A stretch of DNA of 38,040 bases from an uncultured Chromatiaceae bacterium (GTDB lineage Bacteria > Pseudomonadota > Gammaproteobacteria > Enterobacterales > Alteromonadaceae), in NCBI GenBank assembly GCA_946482325.1, contig CAMLRA010000022.1:1-38040 (forward strand), read 5' to 3'. This document shows positions 1 to 7,009 of the stretch, piece by piece. Position numbers and translations under genes: made by a program. Positions within the stretch are counted from its first letter, which is position 1. Every line of letters begins with the position of its first letter. The notes beneath the pieces were generated by a model. The model was not told where the DNA came from and ran no database searches. It saw nothing but the letters and a program-made list of their open reading frames with translations.

Positions 1-801
1 CGCCAGTATCTCGACAGCTACCGCTTTGATATGGCGGCCAATACGCTGTACGAATTCACCTGGAACCAGTTCTGTGACTGGTATCTGGAGTTGACCAAAC
101 CGGTGCTGTTCAAAGGCACTGAAGCGCAACAACGCGGCACCCGCCAAACACTGGTCACAGTGCTGGAATCGCTGCTGCGTCTGATGCACCCGATCATGCC
201 ATTTATCACTGAAGAGATTTGGCAACGGGTTGCGCCACTGGCCTCTAAAGATTTCAGCGTCGGTATCAGCATTATGAACCAGCCCTATCCAGAAGCGGAC
301 AGCACGCTGGTCAATACTGCTGCGCAAGCTGATATCGAGTGGGTCAAAGGCTTTATCCTGGCGATTCGTAACATTCGTGGTGAAATGGATATTGCCCCAA
401 CCAAGCCATTGCCGGTATTGCTGCGCAATTTATCTCCCGAAGACAGCCGTCGCTTAGAACAAAACCGCGCCCTGCTGCTGAACTTAGCCAAATTGGACAG
501 CATCACGGTATTAACTGATGCCGATACAGCGCCAGCGAGCGCTACACAGCTGTTAGGCGCAATGGACCTGTTAATCCCGATGGCAGGCCTTATCGACAAA
601 GATGCTGAGCTATCACGCATTGCCAAGCAACTGGAGAAGATGCAGCAGGAAGTCAGCCGTGTCGCCGGCAAGCTGGCCAACGAAGGTTTTGTCGCTAAAG
701 CGCCGGAAGCGGTATTGGCGAAAGAGCGCGAAAAACTGGCAGACGCCGAAGCCGCTGTTGCCAAGTTATTGGCGCAACAGGCACAAATCGCTGCGCTGTA
801 A
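1..801 (+). CDS. valS: valyl-tRNA synthetase, C-terminal part (5' end outside window)
   Basis: Charges tRNA-Val with valine in the cytoplasm. The reading frame is open from base 1 to the TAA at 799-801, giving about 266 residues of a protein that is normally about 950. The visible part begins inside the anticodon-binding helical domain (a [24 protein letters not shown] block followed by WYLEL) and ends in the class-typical C-terminal coiled-coil arm, rich in Lys/Glu/Ala heptads (about residues 195-266), which clamps the tRNA in ValRS. No frameshift is seen. It is followed within 30 bases by a strong rho-independent terminator, so valS is the last gene of its transcript. Identification is from recognised family sequence; the catalytic HIGH/KMSKS half is not in the window. 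Confidence 0.97.
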   Translation, partial: RQYLDSYRFDMAANTLYEFTWNQFCDWYLELTKPVLFKGTEAQQRGTRQTLVTVLESLLRLMHPIMPFITEEIWQRVAPLASKDFSVGISIMNQPYPEADSTLVNTAAQADIEWVKGFILAIRNIRGEMDIAPTKPLPVLLRNLSPEDSRRLEQNRALLLNLAKLDSITVLTDADTAPASATQLLGAMDLLIPMAGLIDKDAELSRIAKQLEKMQQEVSRVAGKLANEGFVAKAPEAVLAKEREKLADAEAAVAKLLAQQAQIAAL

Positions 802-828
802 CGGTATCACGAGGTATCAGTCATGCAG

Positions 829-855
829 AAGGCGACCTAAGGGTCGCCTTTTTTT
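829..855 (+). terminator. rho-independent terminator of valS
   Basis: AAGGCGACC at 829-837 pairs perfectly with GGTCGCCTT at 842-850 around a 4-base loop and runs into a T tract. It sits 28 bases after the valS stop. Confidence 0.9.
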
Positions 856-1273
856 GTCATAAATTTGCCATCAATTATGACTAGGCTGATCGTGTACATG
901 TTCAGGACCAGCATTATGTCACCACAGAAAAAGCTCATGCTACGCCGTAACGCGCTGTTTCGTCAGCAGTTAAGCACGACAATGTCCCCTGTCCAAGATG
1001 GTCAGGAACAGCTCACTCTGCATGCCAGATTACCTTTTTTTGATGTTCAGCATGAAACTCAAGACACCGGCAATTACACCATAAGGTACAGCCAACAAAC
1101 ACCACCTCCGGCAGAGAACTGAACTGATTTCTCAGCCCCATTGTGGTGGGCTGTAGTAAACAATATCCACAAAGGCAGTATCGGCCCTTACATTGTTTAA
1201 CAAATGTCCAGTTCTTATACACATCGCTCATTAAATAAATCTAATTCTTCATTATATTCAATAGGTTACTGTT
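856..1273. other. gene-poor AT-rich leader region upstream of the first PEP-CTERM gene
   Basis: No convincing gene lies here. One frame (ATG at 916, AGGA eight bases upstream, stop at 1120-1122, 68 codons) could be a small protein, but it shows no recognisable domain or signal and I do not call it. The region holds dyads typical of activator sites: CAGCCC/GGGCTG at 1133-1138 and 1148-1153, and AAACAAT/ATTGTTT at 1158-1164 and 1193-1199. The heptamer AATGTCC occurs at 981-987 and 1203-1209. An AT-rich stretch at 1230-1260 contains AATCTA-N4-TTC (1238-1250), close to but not matching the IHF consensus. This layout (dyads, bendable AT block, then a -24/-12 element) is what a sigma-54 promoter region usually looks like; the role of each piece is inference. 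Confidence 0.4.
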
Positions 1274-1288
1274 TGGCCCGAAATTTGC
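1274..1288 (+). promoter_or_regulatory. sigma-54 (RpoN) -24/-12 promoter of the first PEP-CTERM gene
   Basis: TGGCCCG-AAAT-TTGC matches the RpoN consensus TGGCACG-N4-TTGC at 10 of the 11 specified positions. It has the obligatory GG at -24 and GC at -12 with exactly ten bases between. It lies 62 bases before the ATG at 1351 with nothing coding in between. PEP-CTERM genes are known in other bacteria to be controlled by RpoN with the PrsK/PrsR two-component pair, which supports the assignment. prsK/prsR and rpoN are not in this window. Confidence 0.8.
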
Positions 1289-1350
1289 GTGTAGCTTTAT
1301 GGACATGTAGTAAGTCTAAAGGCTAAAACAAAATACTCATGGAGAGTCTT

Positions 1351-2154
1351 ATGCGTAATTTAATCGCGGTTTCTGTACTGGCTGCCGCAACAGTTCCAAT
1401 GACAGCATCAGCCAGCCTGGTAACCCAATGGCAATATCTGGCAGCTTCTAACTGGTCTCAACCTGTTGTATTTACCGCCTCAGGCAACGGTACAACGTCA
1501 GTGTCAAACGATGTGATCAGCTGGGGCGCCACTGGTGGCAATTACAAAGGCGCTGGCACCAAAAACCGCAGTGCGCTGGAAATCGGTGGTATGGCAGCGC
1601 CCGCTACTGCAAATACCAACGATACTCAAGCAGCGTTAACTAACTCAATCACCCACTACAACAATGTACTGAATGGCTACTCAACACTGACCAGCGCAGT
1701 GTTAACAACGTCCCTGACTTTACAGCCATGGGCACCGGCCGTAGGTCCACTGTTTCCGCCAAAAGTACTGAATTTCGACATCCGTTTTAAAGAAACATCG
1801 AATACCGGATCAGCTGCAAGTTGCGGTTTTAGCAGTGTTGGCGCCTGCGACGACATTTTTGTTATCGACAACCCGGCGAGTCTGGTCACTAATTTCGTCT
1901 ACGACGGCTACAAATATACCGTGAAGCTGATCGAGACCACACAATCACTGACCGCCCTGACTGCCGCAGCTTGTGCTGTTGCCAATGCTCCTGTTGGCTG
2001 TGTTGGTTTCCAGACAGTTGAAGGTCAAAACACCACGGCACAATTTGGCTTTACTATTGAAGGTGAAAAAATCACAGTTCCAGCACCAGCTACACTGGGT
2101 TTGCTGGCCTTCTCTGTTTTAGCTTTACGTTTATCAGCTCGCCGTTCCAAGTAA
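1351..2154 (+). CDS. THxN family PEP-CTERM protein (267 aa)
   Basis: Predicted exported protein sorted by an exosortase. ATG 1351 is chosen because GGAG lies at 1341-1344 and it gives a clean Sec signal peptide (MRNL..., cleavage near ASA, residue 21); an in-frame ATG at 1339 has no RBS. The family-defining T-H-x-N motif is present as ITHYNN. Other blocks shared with its paralogue at 2262-3056 are SWGATGG, RSAL, F-IRF-ET, CDDIFVI, DGYKY and IETTQSL. Four cysteines are conserved between the two, suggesting two disulfides. The C-terminus is a PEP-CTERM tripartite tail: VPAPATLG, a hydrophobic helix, then an RR-containing basic end. The sort motif reads PAP instead of PEP. Function of THxN proteins is unknown; no exosortase lies in the window. 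Confidence 0.88.
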   Translation: MRNLIAVSVLAAATVPMTASASLVTQWQYLAASNWSQPVVFTASGNGTTSVSNDVISWGATGGNYKGAGTKNRSALEIGGMAAPATANTNDTQAALTNSITHYNNVLNGYSTLTSAVLTTSLTLQPWAPAVGPLFPPKVLNFDIRFKETSNTGSAASCGFSSVGACDDIFVIDNPASLVTNFVYDGYKYTVKLIETTQSLTALTAAACAVANAPVGCVGFQTVEGQNTTAQFGFTIEGEKITVPAPATLGLLAFSVLALRLSARRSK

Positions 2155-2169
2155 TCGGTTTGCAGATTT

Positions 2170-2192
2170 AAAGGCGCTTCGGCGCCTTTTTT
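2170..2192 (+). terminator. terminator of the first PEP-CTERM gene
   Basis: AAGGCGC (2171-2177) and GCGCCTT (2182-2188) close on a TTCG tetraloop and are followed by a T tract. It is 16 bases after the stop codon. Confidence 0.9.
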
Positions 2193-2218
2193 ATTACGAC
2201 TCCAAGTAACTTTTAATC

Positions 2219-2246
2219 AAAAAAAAGCCTGCAACTGCAGGCTTTT
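2219..2246 (-). terminator. terminator of the second PEP-CTERM gene
   Basis: AAAAGCCTGC (2223-2232) pairs with GCAGGCTTTT (2237-2246). Read leftward, the hairpin is followed by a run of T. It is placed just after the stop of the minus-strand gene ending at 2262; it could also act rightward as a backup. Confidence 0.85.
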
Positions 2247-2261
2247 CCCTCACTATCAATA

Positions 2262-3056
2262 TTATTTGCCGGCACGGCGGCGGCCGTACATAAACAGCGA
2301 TAACAAGCCAAGACCTAATGCGGCAGTACCAGCAGGCTCTGATACTTCAACAGCGTCAATCAGCAAACCAAACTGCGCGTCAGTTGCAGCCTTTTCAATA
2401 GTTTTAAAACCAAGACAACCCGGTAGTGCTCCGGCTTCAATACAAGCGGCCGGGCTCAGGCCGGTCAGACTGGCAGTGGTTTCAATAATGGTTGTGGTGT
2501 ACTTGAAACCATCATAAGTAAAGGAGTTGACCAGATTACCGATTTCGATCACAAAAATGTCGTCACAGTTTGAATCACTGTCAAAGCCACAGTTTGCATC
2601 ATTGGCGGTTTCAGTGAAACGGATAGTGAAATCTAGTTCTTTTGTTGGTAGTGCTGGTCCAGGTACCGGTAAAAACGGTTTTAGTTTTAAAGTAGTTTTT
2701 AACAGCGCGGTTTCCAAGCTCATAGTGCCGCCAGCCAGCACGTTGTTAAAGTGTGTAATGACGTTGGTCAGCACGTAAGCCATGCTGTTGGTCACCAGAT
2801 CGTTACCGACAGCCGGACTGTTACTAATCACCAAGGCGCTTCGGTCTTTTGGAGCAGTATCATAACTACCCCCAGTAGCGCCCCAGCTTAATACTGAGCT
2901 GGTGGTACTCGTTGTGCCTAAACCTGAAGCTTCGTATGTCGCACCGGTCCACTCCGAGGCGATTTCATATTCCCATTGTGTTACTAAACCAGCATGCGCC
3001 AACTGAGGCAACATCATGGCACAAGCCAGCGCTGTCGTTTTAAGTAATTTTTTCAT
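2262..3056 (-). CDS. THxN family PEP-CTERM protein, paralogue (264 aa)
   Basis: Second member of the convergent pair, by eye about 40-45% identical to the first. The start is ATG 3056 with AAGGAGA just upstream; it opens MKKLLKTTALACAMMLPQ and ends its signal peptide near AHA. A longer frame to 3146 lacks an RBS and reads through the promoter region. It carries the THxN motif as ITHFNN, with SWGATGG, RSAL, CDDIFVIE, DGFKY and IIETTASL and the same four cysteines. The tail is SEPAGTAALG, a hydrophobic helix, then GRRR: an EP-type sort signal with SEP in place of the usual PEP. Probably a secreted, exosortase-processed protein of unknown role, likely matrix or surface associated as for other PEP-CTERM proteins. 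Confidence 0.88.
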   Translation of the reverse strand: MKKLLKTTALACAMMLPQLAHAGLVTQWEYEIASEWTGATYEASGLGTTSTTSSVLSWGATGGSYDTAPKDRSALVISNSPAVGNDLVTNSMAYVLTNVITHFNNVLAGGTMSLETALLKTTLKLKPFLPVPGPALPTKELDFTIRFTETANDANCGFDSDSNCDDIFVIEIGNLVNSFTYDGFKYTTTIIETTASLTGLSPAACIEAGALPGCLGFKTIEKAATDAQFGLLIDAVEVSEPAGTAALGLGLLSLFMYGRRRAGK

Positions 3057-3130
3057 AATCTTCTCCTTGAGAGCTGAGTACAAGACTTTAGACATCAAGG
3101 TACGGCTTCGGTGTCCTGAGCAAAAAACAA

Positions 3131-3145
3131 GCATGAACCAGACCA
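3131..3145 (-). promoter_or_regulatory. candidate sigma-54 promoter of the second PEP-CTERM gene
   Basis: Read on the minus strand the element is TGGTCTG-GTTC-ATGC. GG and GC are ten bases apart as RpoN requires, but the middle of the -24 box deviates (TCT for CAC). It lies 74 bases before the ATG, comparable to the 62 bases of the first gene. It is the only GG-N10-GC I found in this leader. Confidence 0.4.
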
Positions 3146-3192
3146 AAATTAAAGATCTTTCTAATTCATATATTTAGAATATAAGGCAAACA

Positions 3193-3236
3193 CCTTGTGT
3201 AAACTTTATTGACGATATGAAATAAGTTACACATGG
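3193..3236. promoter_or_regulatory. long imperfect dyad, candidate activator site upstream of the second PEP-CTERM gene
   Basis: TGTGTAA at 3196-3202 and TTACACA at 3227-3233 are perfect inverted arms. The similarity extends inward (CTTTATT against AAATAAG) and outward (CC against GG) with one-base offsets. It lies about 50-90 bases upstream of the candidate -24 element, the usual position of an enhancer-binding-protein site. Further upstream is GGACAT (3252-3257) inverted to ATGTCC (3283-3288), and a run of eight C at 3270-3277. Confidence 0.4.
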
Positions 3237-3330
3237 CAATAACCGACAATCGGACATTGAGGACGGCTTCCCCCCCCTATCTATGTCCAATGCAGAAATG
3301 ATTCATCGCAATTTCCCAAGGGGGAGTCAT

Positions 3331-3354
3331 AAAAAAAGAGCCCGGAGGCTCTTT
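3331..3354 (-). terminator. terminator of the plsC-rraB transcript
   Basis: AAAGAGCC (3335-3342) pairs with GGCTCTTT (3347-3354) around CGGA; on the minus strand the stem is followed by a T tract (A7 on the plus strand at 3331-3337). It lies just downstream of the rraB stop. Confidence 0.9.
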
Positions 3355-3375
3355 CAAACTTGAACTGAAAAGTAA

Positions 3376-3744
3376 TTACTCTTCGTCATCTTCGTCAAAT
3401 CCTTCGTCACCTTCAAAGTAGGTGCCCCAGCCGTCATATTCGATGCCGAATTTCTGTGCCAGCTTTTCCAGTTTGATGGCATCCGCAGTGATTTCTGTTG
3501 CAACCAACGATTGCTCACGAATGGCGTCAAATACCCAGGCACTGCCGCCGTCTTCAAATTCGACTTCCTCGGCGTCTGTGACTTCAAAGCCTAATTTAAA
3601 CACTTCAACCGCCAGCTTCTCCAGCTGCGCAAAATCTGCGTGATAAAAATGGTGCTCGACTGTGTACTCTGCATCCGGATCACTGCCGTCTTCCAGCAGT
3701 GCATTAACAGTCTCTTCGGTAAATTCTTGCCAGTTTTCAGACAT
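3376..3744 (-). CDS. rraB: ribonuclease E inhibitor RraB
   Basis: Binds RNase E and modulates its mRNA-degrading activity in the cytoplasm. The product is an acidic protein of about 122 residues with the RraB core blocks LLEDGSDPDAEY, VEHHFY, AVEVFKLGFEVTD and IEYDGWGTYFE, and an Asp/Glu-rich tail, as in the enteric protein (about 138 aa). Two starts are possible. ATG 3753 has AGG directly abutting it with no spacer, while ATG 3744 has AGGA eight bases upstream, so I prefer 3744. The gene follows plsC by 5 bases (or overlaps it if the upstream start is used), so the two are almost certainly co-transcribed and perhaps translationally coupled. A strong terminator follows. Confidence 0.93.
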   Translation of the reverse strand: MSENWQEFTEETVNALLEDGSDPDAEYTVEHHFYHADFAQLEKLAVEVFKLGFEVTDAEEVEFEDGGSAWVFDAIREQSLVATEITADAIKLEKLAQKFGIEYDGWGTYFEGDEGFDEDDEE

Positions 3745-3749
3745 CTGGA

Positions 3750-4496
3750 TCATCCTGTGACAGTTGTAGTCTGCGCAGTGTAATCGCTGCTTAACTCGCT
3801 ATCAAGCTGGGTAATTTTATCAGCCATCATTTCACGCACCCGGGTTGCCAGTTCACGGACCGGCGCATGCAGCTCAGCCGGGCTCAAAGGCGGCAGAAAT
3901 TCGATAATGACCCGGCCATTGTTCCAGCGGTTTAATTTAATCTGTGATGACGTGCTGCTCATACAAATCGGCACTATGCCAACCTGCGCCTGTTGGGCGA
4001 TATGAAAAGCTCCGGTTTTAAATGGCAGCAAGCCGCGGCCACGGCTGCGGGTGCCTTCCGGGAACACCCAAACGGATAACTGGTCACGGCTGATGCGTTC
4101 CACTGCGCCCTGCATAGTGCCAACTGCTTTACTTTTGTTATTGCGGTCAATCAGGATATTGCCGAGAAACCAATATAACTGGCCAAAAAACGGGATCCAT
4201 TTCAGGCTTTTTTTGCCGATGGTGACAGTACCCGGCACTAAAGCGCCGCTAATGGTAAACAAGTCGTAGTTGTTCTGGTGATTGGCCAGGAAGACACATG
4301 GCATAGCCGCAGTCACAGCCGGGTGACGGCGGATCTCTACAGTCACGCCCAATAACCGGCTGGCTTTCCCATACCAGGCCGACACCACCCCGACATTTTC
4401 GCGGTGAAATGGCCGCACCAGACATAACAACAAACCAGCGACAGTCGTCAGCACAACAAAACCAGCCAGTAACAGAATTCGGATCAGAGCTAACAC
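3750..4496 (-). CDS. plsC: 1-acyl-sn-glycerol-3-phosphate acyltransferase
   Basis: Transfers an acyl group to the sn-2 position of lysophosphatidic acid to make phosphatidic acid at the inner membrane. 248 residues, normal for PlsC. An N-terminal membrane segment (about residues 3-27) precedes the catalytic NHQNNYD (HX4D motif), then KKSLKWIPFFG, the FPEGTRS substrate-binding motif, and the VPICMSS block. It lies downstream of parC as in enterics but is separated from it by a terminator and a 230-base gap that holds two perfect dyads, so it probably has its own promoter; TATACT on the minus strand about 35 bases before the start could be a -10. rraB follows directly. Confidence 0.95.
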   Translation of the reverse strand: MLALIRILLLAGFVVLTTVAGLLLCLVRPFHRENVGVVSAWYGKASRLLGVTVEIRRHPAVTAAMPCVFLANHQNNYDLFTISGALVPGTVTIGKKSLKWIPFFGQLYWFLGNILIDRNNKSKAVGTMQGAVERISRDQLSVWVFPEGTRSRGRGLLPFKTGAFHIAQQAQVGIVPICMSSTSSQIKLNRWNNGRVIIEFLPPLSPAELHAPVRELATRVREMMADKITQLDSELSSDYTAQTTTVTG

Positions 4497-4600
4497 GGCA
4501 CAACCTCATTTTTATCAGGTCGGCAGTATAAACTGTTTACAGCTGTACGCTGGTTTGATCTGTGTTGAATAAGCGGATTGAAGCCATTTTTATCACAACT

Positions 4601-4639
4601 GCAGTGAAACCACTGCCTGTCGGGTGCACAACTGTGCAC
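4601..4639. promoter_or_regulatory. two tandem 16-bp dyads upstream of plsC
   Basis: GCAGTG-aaac-CACTGC (4601-4616) and GTGCAC-aact-GTGCAC (4624-4639) are both perfect 6-4-6 inverted repeats, with centres exactly 23 bases apart. They lie 105-143 bases upstream of the plsC start, outside the parC terminator. They look like a double operator; the regulator is unknown. Confidence 0.4.
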
Positions 4640-4686
4640 TGAAGTCCTGTGTACCCCTCATTTATCTGGCTGCGGATTGCACAAAC

Positions 4687-4710
4687 AAAAGCCACCCGCA
4701 GGTGGCTTTT
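4687..4710 (-). terminator. terminator of parC
   Basis: AAAAGCCACC (4687-4696) pairs with GGTGGCTTTT (4701-4710) around a 4-base loop, 17 bases past the parC stop. It has T-rich flanks in both directions, so it may be bidirectional. Confidence 0.88.
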
Positions 4711-4727
4711 ATCAAGAAACCGCGAAG

Positions 4728-6986
4728 TTAATCTCCCACTTCACCGACCAGCAACTCGTCGATGCGCTGTAAACCACGCGGTAATTTGTTACCACGTCGG
4801 CCACGTTCGCCGACGTAATGCGCCAGGTCAGACGCTTTGATGGTCATCTTGCGCTTGCCAGCTACCAGCGTGATGCCACTTTCTGCCGGCACTACGGCGA
4901 GGATTTTTAAATATTCCTCACGACTCGCGGCGCGGGCAGAAGCGATACTCAAAATCTTATTGCCTTTGCCTTTGGACAGCTGCGGCAGCTCAGAGACCGG
5001 GAATACCAACATCCGGCCTTCGTTGGAAATTGCTACCACTTGATCAGTCGCCGGATCTTTAATCACCTGCGGCGTCATGACCTTGGCTGCCGTCGGTAAA
5101 CTCAGCAAAGCTTTACCGGCTTTATTGCGGCTGATCAGATCTTCAAAGCTTGCGACAAAACCATAACCGGCATCACTGGCGATGAGCAGCTGAACCTGAT
5201 TATCGGCCATCAACACATGCTCAAAGTTTTCACCGGCGACTAAGGCAAACCTTGTGGTCAGTGGCTCCCCCTGACCGCGCGCTGAAGGCAGGTCATGCGC
5301 TTCTGCGGCAAAACTGCGGCCGCTGGAATCAATAAAAGCAGCATACTGATTACTACGGCCGCTGGCTGCCGACTTAAAGCCGTCGCCGGCCTTGTACTGC
5401 AGACTGTTACCATCAACATCATGGCCTTTGGCACAGCGCACCCAGCCTTTTTCCGACAGGATGACAGTGACCGGCTCGCTCGGCAGCAATTCCTTTTCAC
5501 TGAGTGCTTTGGCTTCTTCACGCTGCACTATCGGGCTACGGCGTTCATCGCCATATTTCTTCGCATCGGCCTGTAATTCCGCACGAATAAGCTTAGTGAG
5601 CTTGCTTTCGCTGCCAAGAATGCCCTGCAAATATTCGCGTTCTTTATTTAATTCATCCTGTTCGCCGCGAATTTTCATTTCTTCCAGCTTGGCGAGGTGT
5701 CGTAATTTCAGCTCGAGGATGGCTTCGGCCTGACGATCGGTCAGCATAAAGCGTTCGATCAACACTGGCTTGGGTTCGTCATTTTCACGGATGATTTTGA
5801 TCACTTCGTCGATATTGAGGAACGCAATCAGCAAAGCTTCCAGCACATGCAAGCGGTCCAATACTTTGTCGAGGCGATGCTGCAAACGCCGGCGCACCGT
5901 GTCACGACGAAATACCAGCCATTCACTGAGGATCTCCAGCAGGTTTTTCACCCGTGGCCGCTGGTCCAGCCCAAGAATGTTCAGGTTCACCCGGTAGGAT
6001 TTTTCCAAATCTGTGGTGGCAAACAAATGCTGCATCAGCTGTTCAACGTCGATGCGGTTGGAACGTGGTACCACCACAATCCGGGTTGGGCTTTCATGGT
6101 CAGATTCGTCGCGTAAATCCGACACCATCGGCAGCTTTTTCGCATTCATCTGTGCGGCGATTTGTTCCAGCACTTTGGCGCCGGAAGTCTGATGCGGCAA
6201 GGCGGTAATGACGATATCACCATCTTCGACCGTGTAAATTGCCCGCATCCGCACGCTGCCACGGCCGGTTTCATACATAGCCTGCAATTCATGCTGCGGC
6301 GTGATGATCTCCGCATCGGTCGGGTAATCCGGCCCTTTCACATACTGCAATAAATCAGGCACTGAGGCCTGCGGATGGTCCAGTAAGTGACAGGCGGCGT
6401 CGGTAATTTCGCGCACATTATGCGGCGGAATGTCGGTGGCCATCCCGACGGCAATGCCGGTGACGCCGTTGAGCAGAATATGTGGCAGCCGCGCCGGCAA
6501 CACTTTCGGTTCGTCCAGCGTGCCGTCAAAGTTTGGGATCCAGTCGACTGTGCCCTGCCCTAGTTCACTCAGCAGCAACTCACTGAAGCGGGATAATTTG
6601 GCTTCGGTATAACGCATCGCCGCAAAAGACTTCGGGTCATCCGGCGCGCCCCAGTTGCCCTGACCGTCGACCAGCGGATACCGGTATGAAAATGGCTGCG
6701 CCATCAGCACCATAGCTTCATAACAGGCGCTGTCGCCATGCGGGTGGAATTTACCTAACACATCACCGACGGTGCGGGCAGATTTTTTATATTTCGCCAC
6801 ATGCGACAGCCCGAGTTCGGACATCGCATAGACAATACGCCGTTGTACCGGTTTTAATCCGTCGCCGATATGCGGCAAGGCCCGATCCATGATGACGTAC
6901 ATCGAATAATTGAGATAAGCTTCTTCAGTGAAGTGCCGCATCGGGCGCTGTTCTATCCCGTCGGCACTGATGATGATATCCGTCAT
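4728..6986 (-). CDS. parC: DNA topoisomerase IV subunit A
   Basis: DNA-cleaving subunit of topoisomerase IV, which decatenates daughter chromosomes together with ParE. 752 residues, the normal length. The catalytic tyrosine is Y126 in AAMRYTEAK. The quinolone-resistance region reads [12 protein letters not shown], with Ser86 and Glu90 at the positions equivalent to enteric S80 and E84, that is, the unmutated, quinolone-sensitive form. Next come the winged-helix/tower domain, a coiled-coil gate (about 360-480) and a degenerate C-terminal beta-pinwheel. It lies 23 bases after an unrelated TPR gene that separates it from parE. The start ATG 6986 opens [16 protein letters not shown], as expected for ParC. 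Confidence 0.97.
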   Translation of the reverse strand: MTDIIISADGIEQRPMRHFTEEAYLNYSMYVIMDRALPHIGDGLKPVQRRIVYAMSELGLSHVAKYKKSARTVGDVLGKFHPHGDSACYEAMVLMAQPFSYRYPLVDGQGNWGAPDDPKSFAAMRYTEAKLSRFSELLLSELGQGTVDWIPNFDGTLDEPKVLPARLPHILLNGVTGIAVGMATDIPPHNVREITDAACHLLDHPQASVPDLLQYVKGPDYPTDAEIITPQHELQAMYETGRGSVRMRAIYTVEDGDIVITALPHQTSGAKVLEQIAAQMNAKKLPMVSDLRDESDHESPTRIVVVPRSNRIDVEQLMQHLFATTDLEKSYRVNLNILGLDQRPRVKNLLEILSEWLVFRRDTVRRRLQHRLDKVLDRLHVLEALLIAFLNIDEVIKIIRENDEPKPVLIERFMLTDRQAEAILELKLRHLAKLEEMKIRGEQDELNKEREYLQGILGSESKLTKLIRAELQADAKKYGDERRSPIVQREEAKALSEKELLPSEPVTVILSEKGWVRCAKGHDVDGNSLQYKAGDGFKSAASGRSNQYAAFIDSSGRSFAAEAHDLPSARGQGEPLTTRFALVAGENFEHVLMADNQVQLLIASDAGYGFVASFEDLISRNKAGKALLSLPTAAKVMTPQVIKDPATDQVVAISNEGRMLVFPVSELPQLSKGKGNKILSIASARAASREEYLKILAVVPAESGITLVAGKRKMTIKASDLAHYVGERGRRGNKLPRGLQRIDELLVGEVGD

Positions 6987-7009
6987 GCGTTACCCTTCTT
7001 CGCCAGCAT

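Noticed and set aside
916..1122. 68-codon frame with AGGA eight bases upstream
   Set aside because: No domain, signal or codon pattern supports it. It lies in the regulatory region of the PEP-CTERM gene and composition looks non-coding.
3057..3146. N-terminal extension of the minus-strand PEP-CTERM protein to ATG 3146
   Set aside because: It would put residues in front of a clean signal peptide, lacks an RBS, and covers the candidate promoter; ATG 3056 has AAGGAGA.
6700..6760. Quinolone-resistance mutation in parC
   Set aside because: The equivalent positions are Ser86 and Glu90, the sensitive form.
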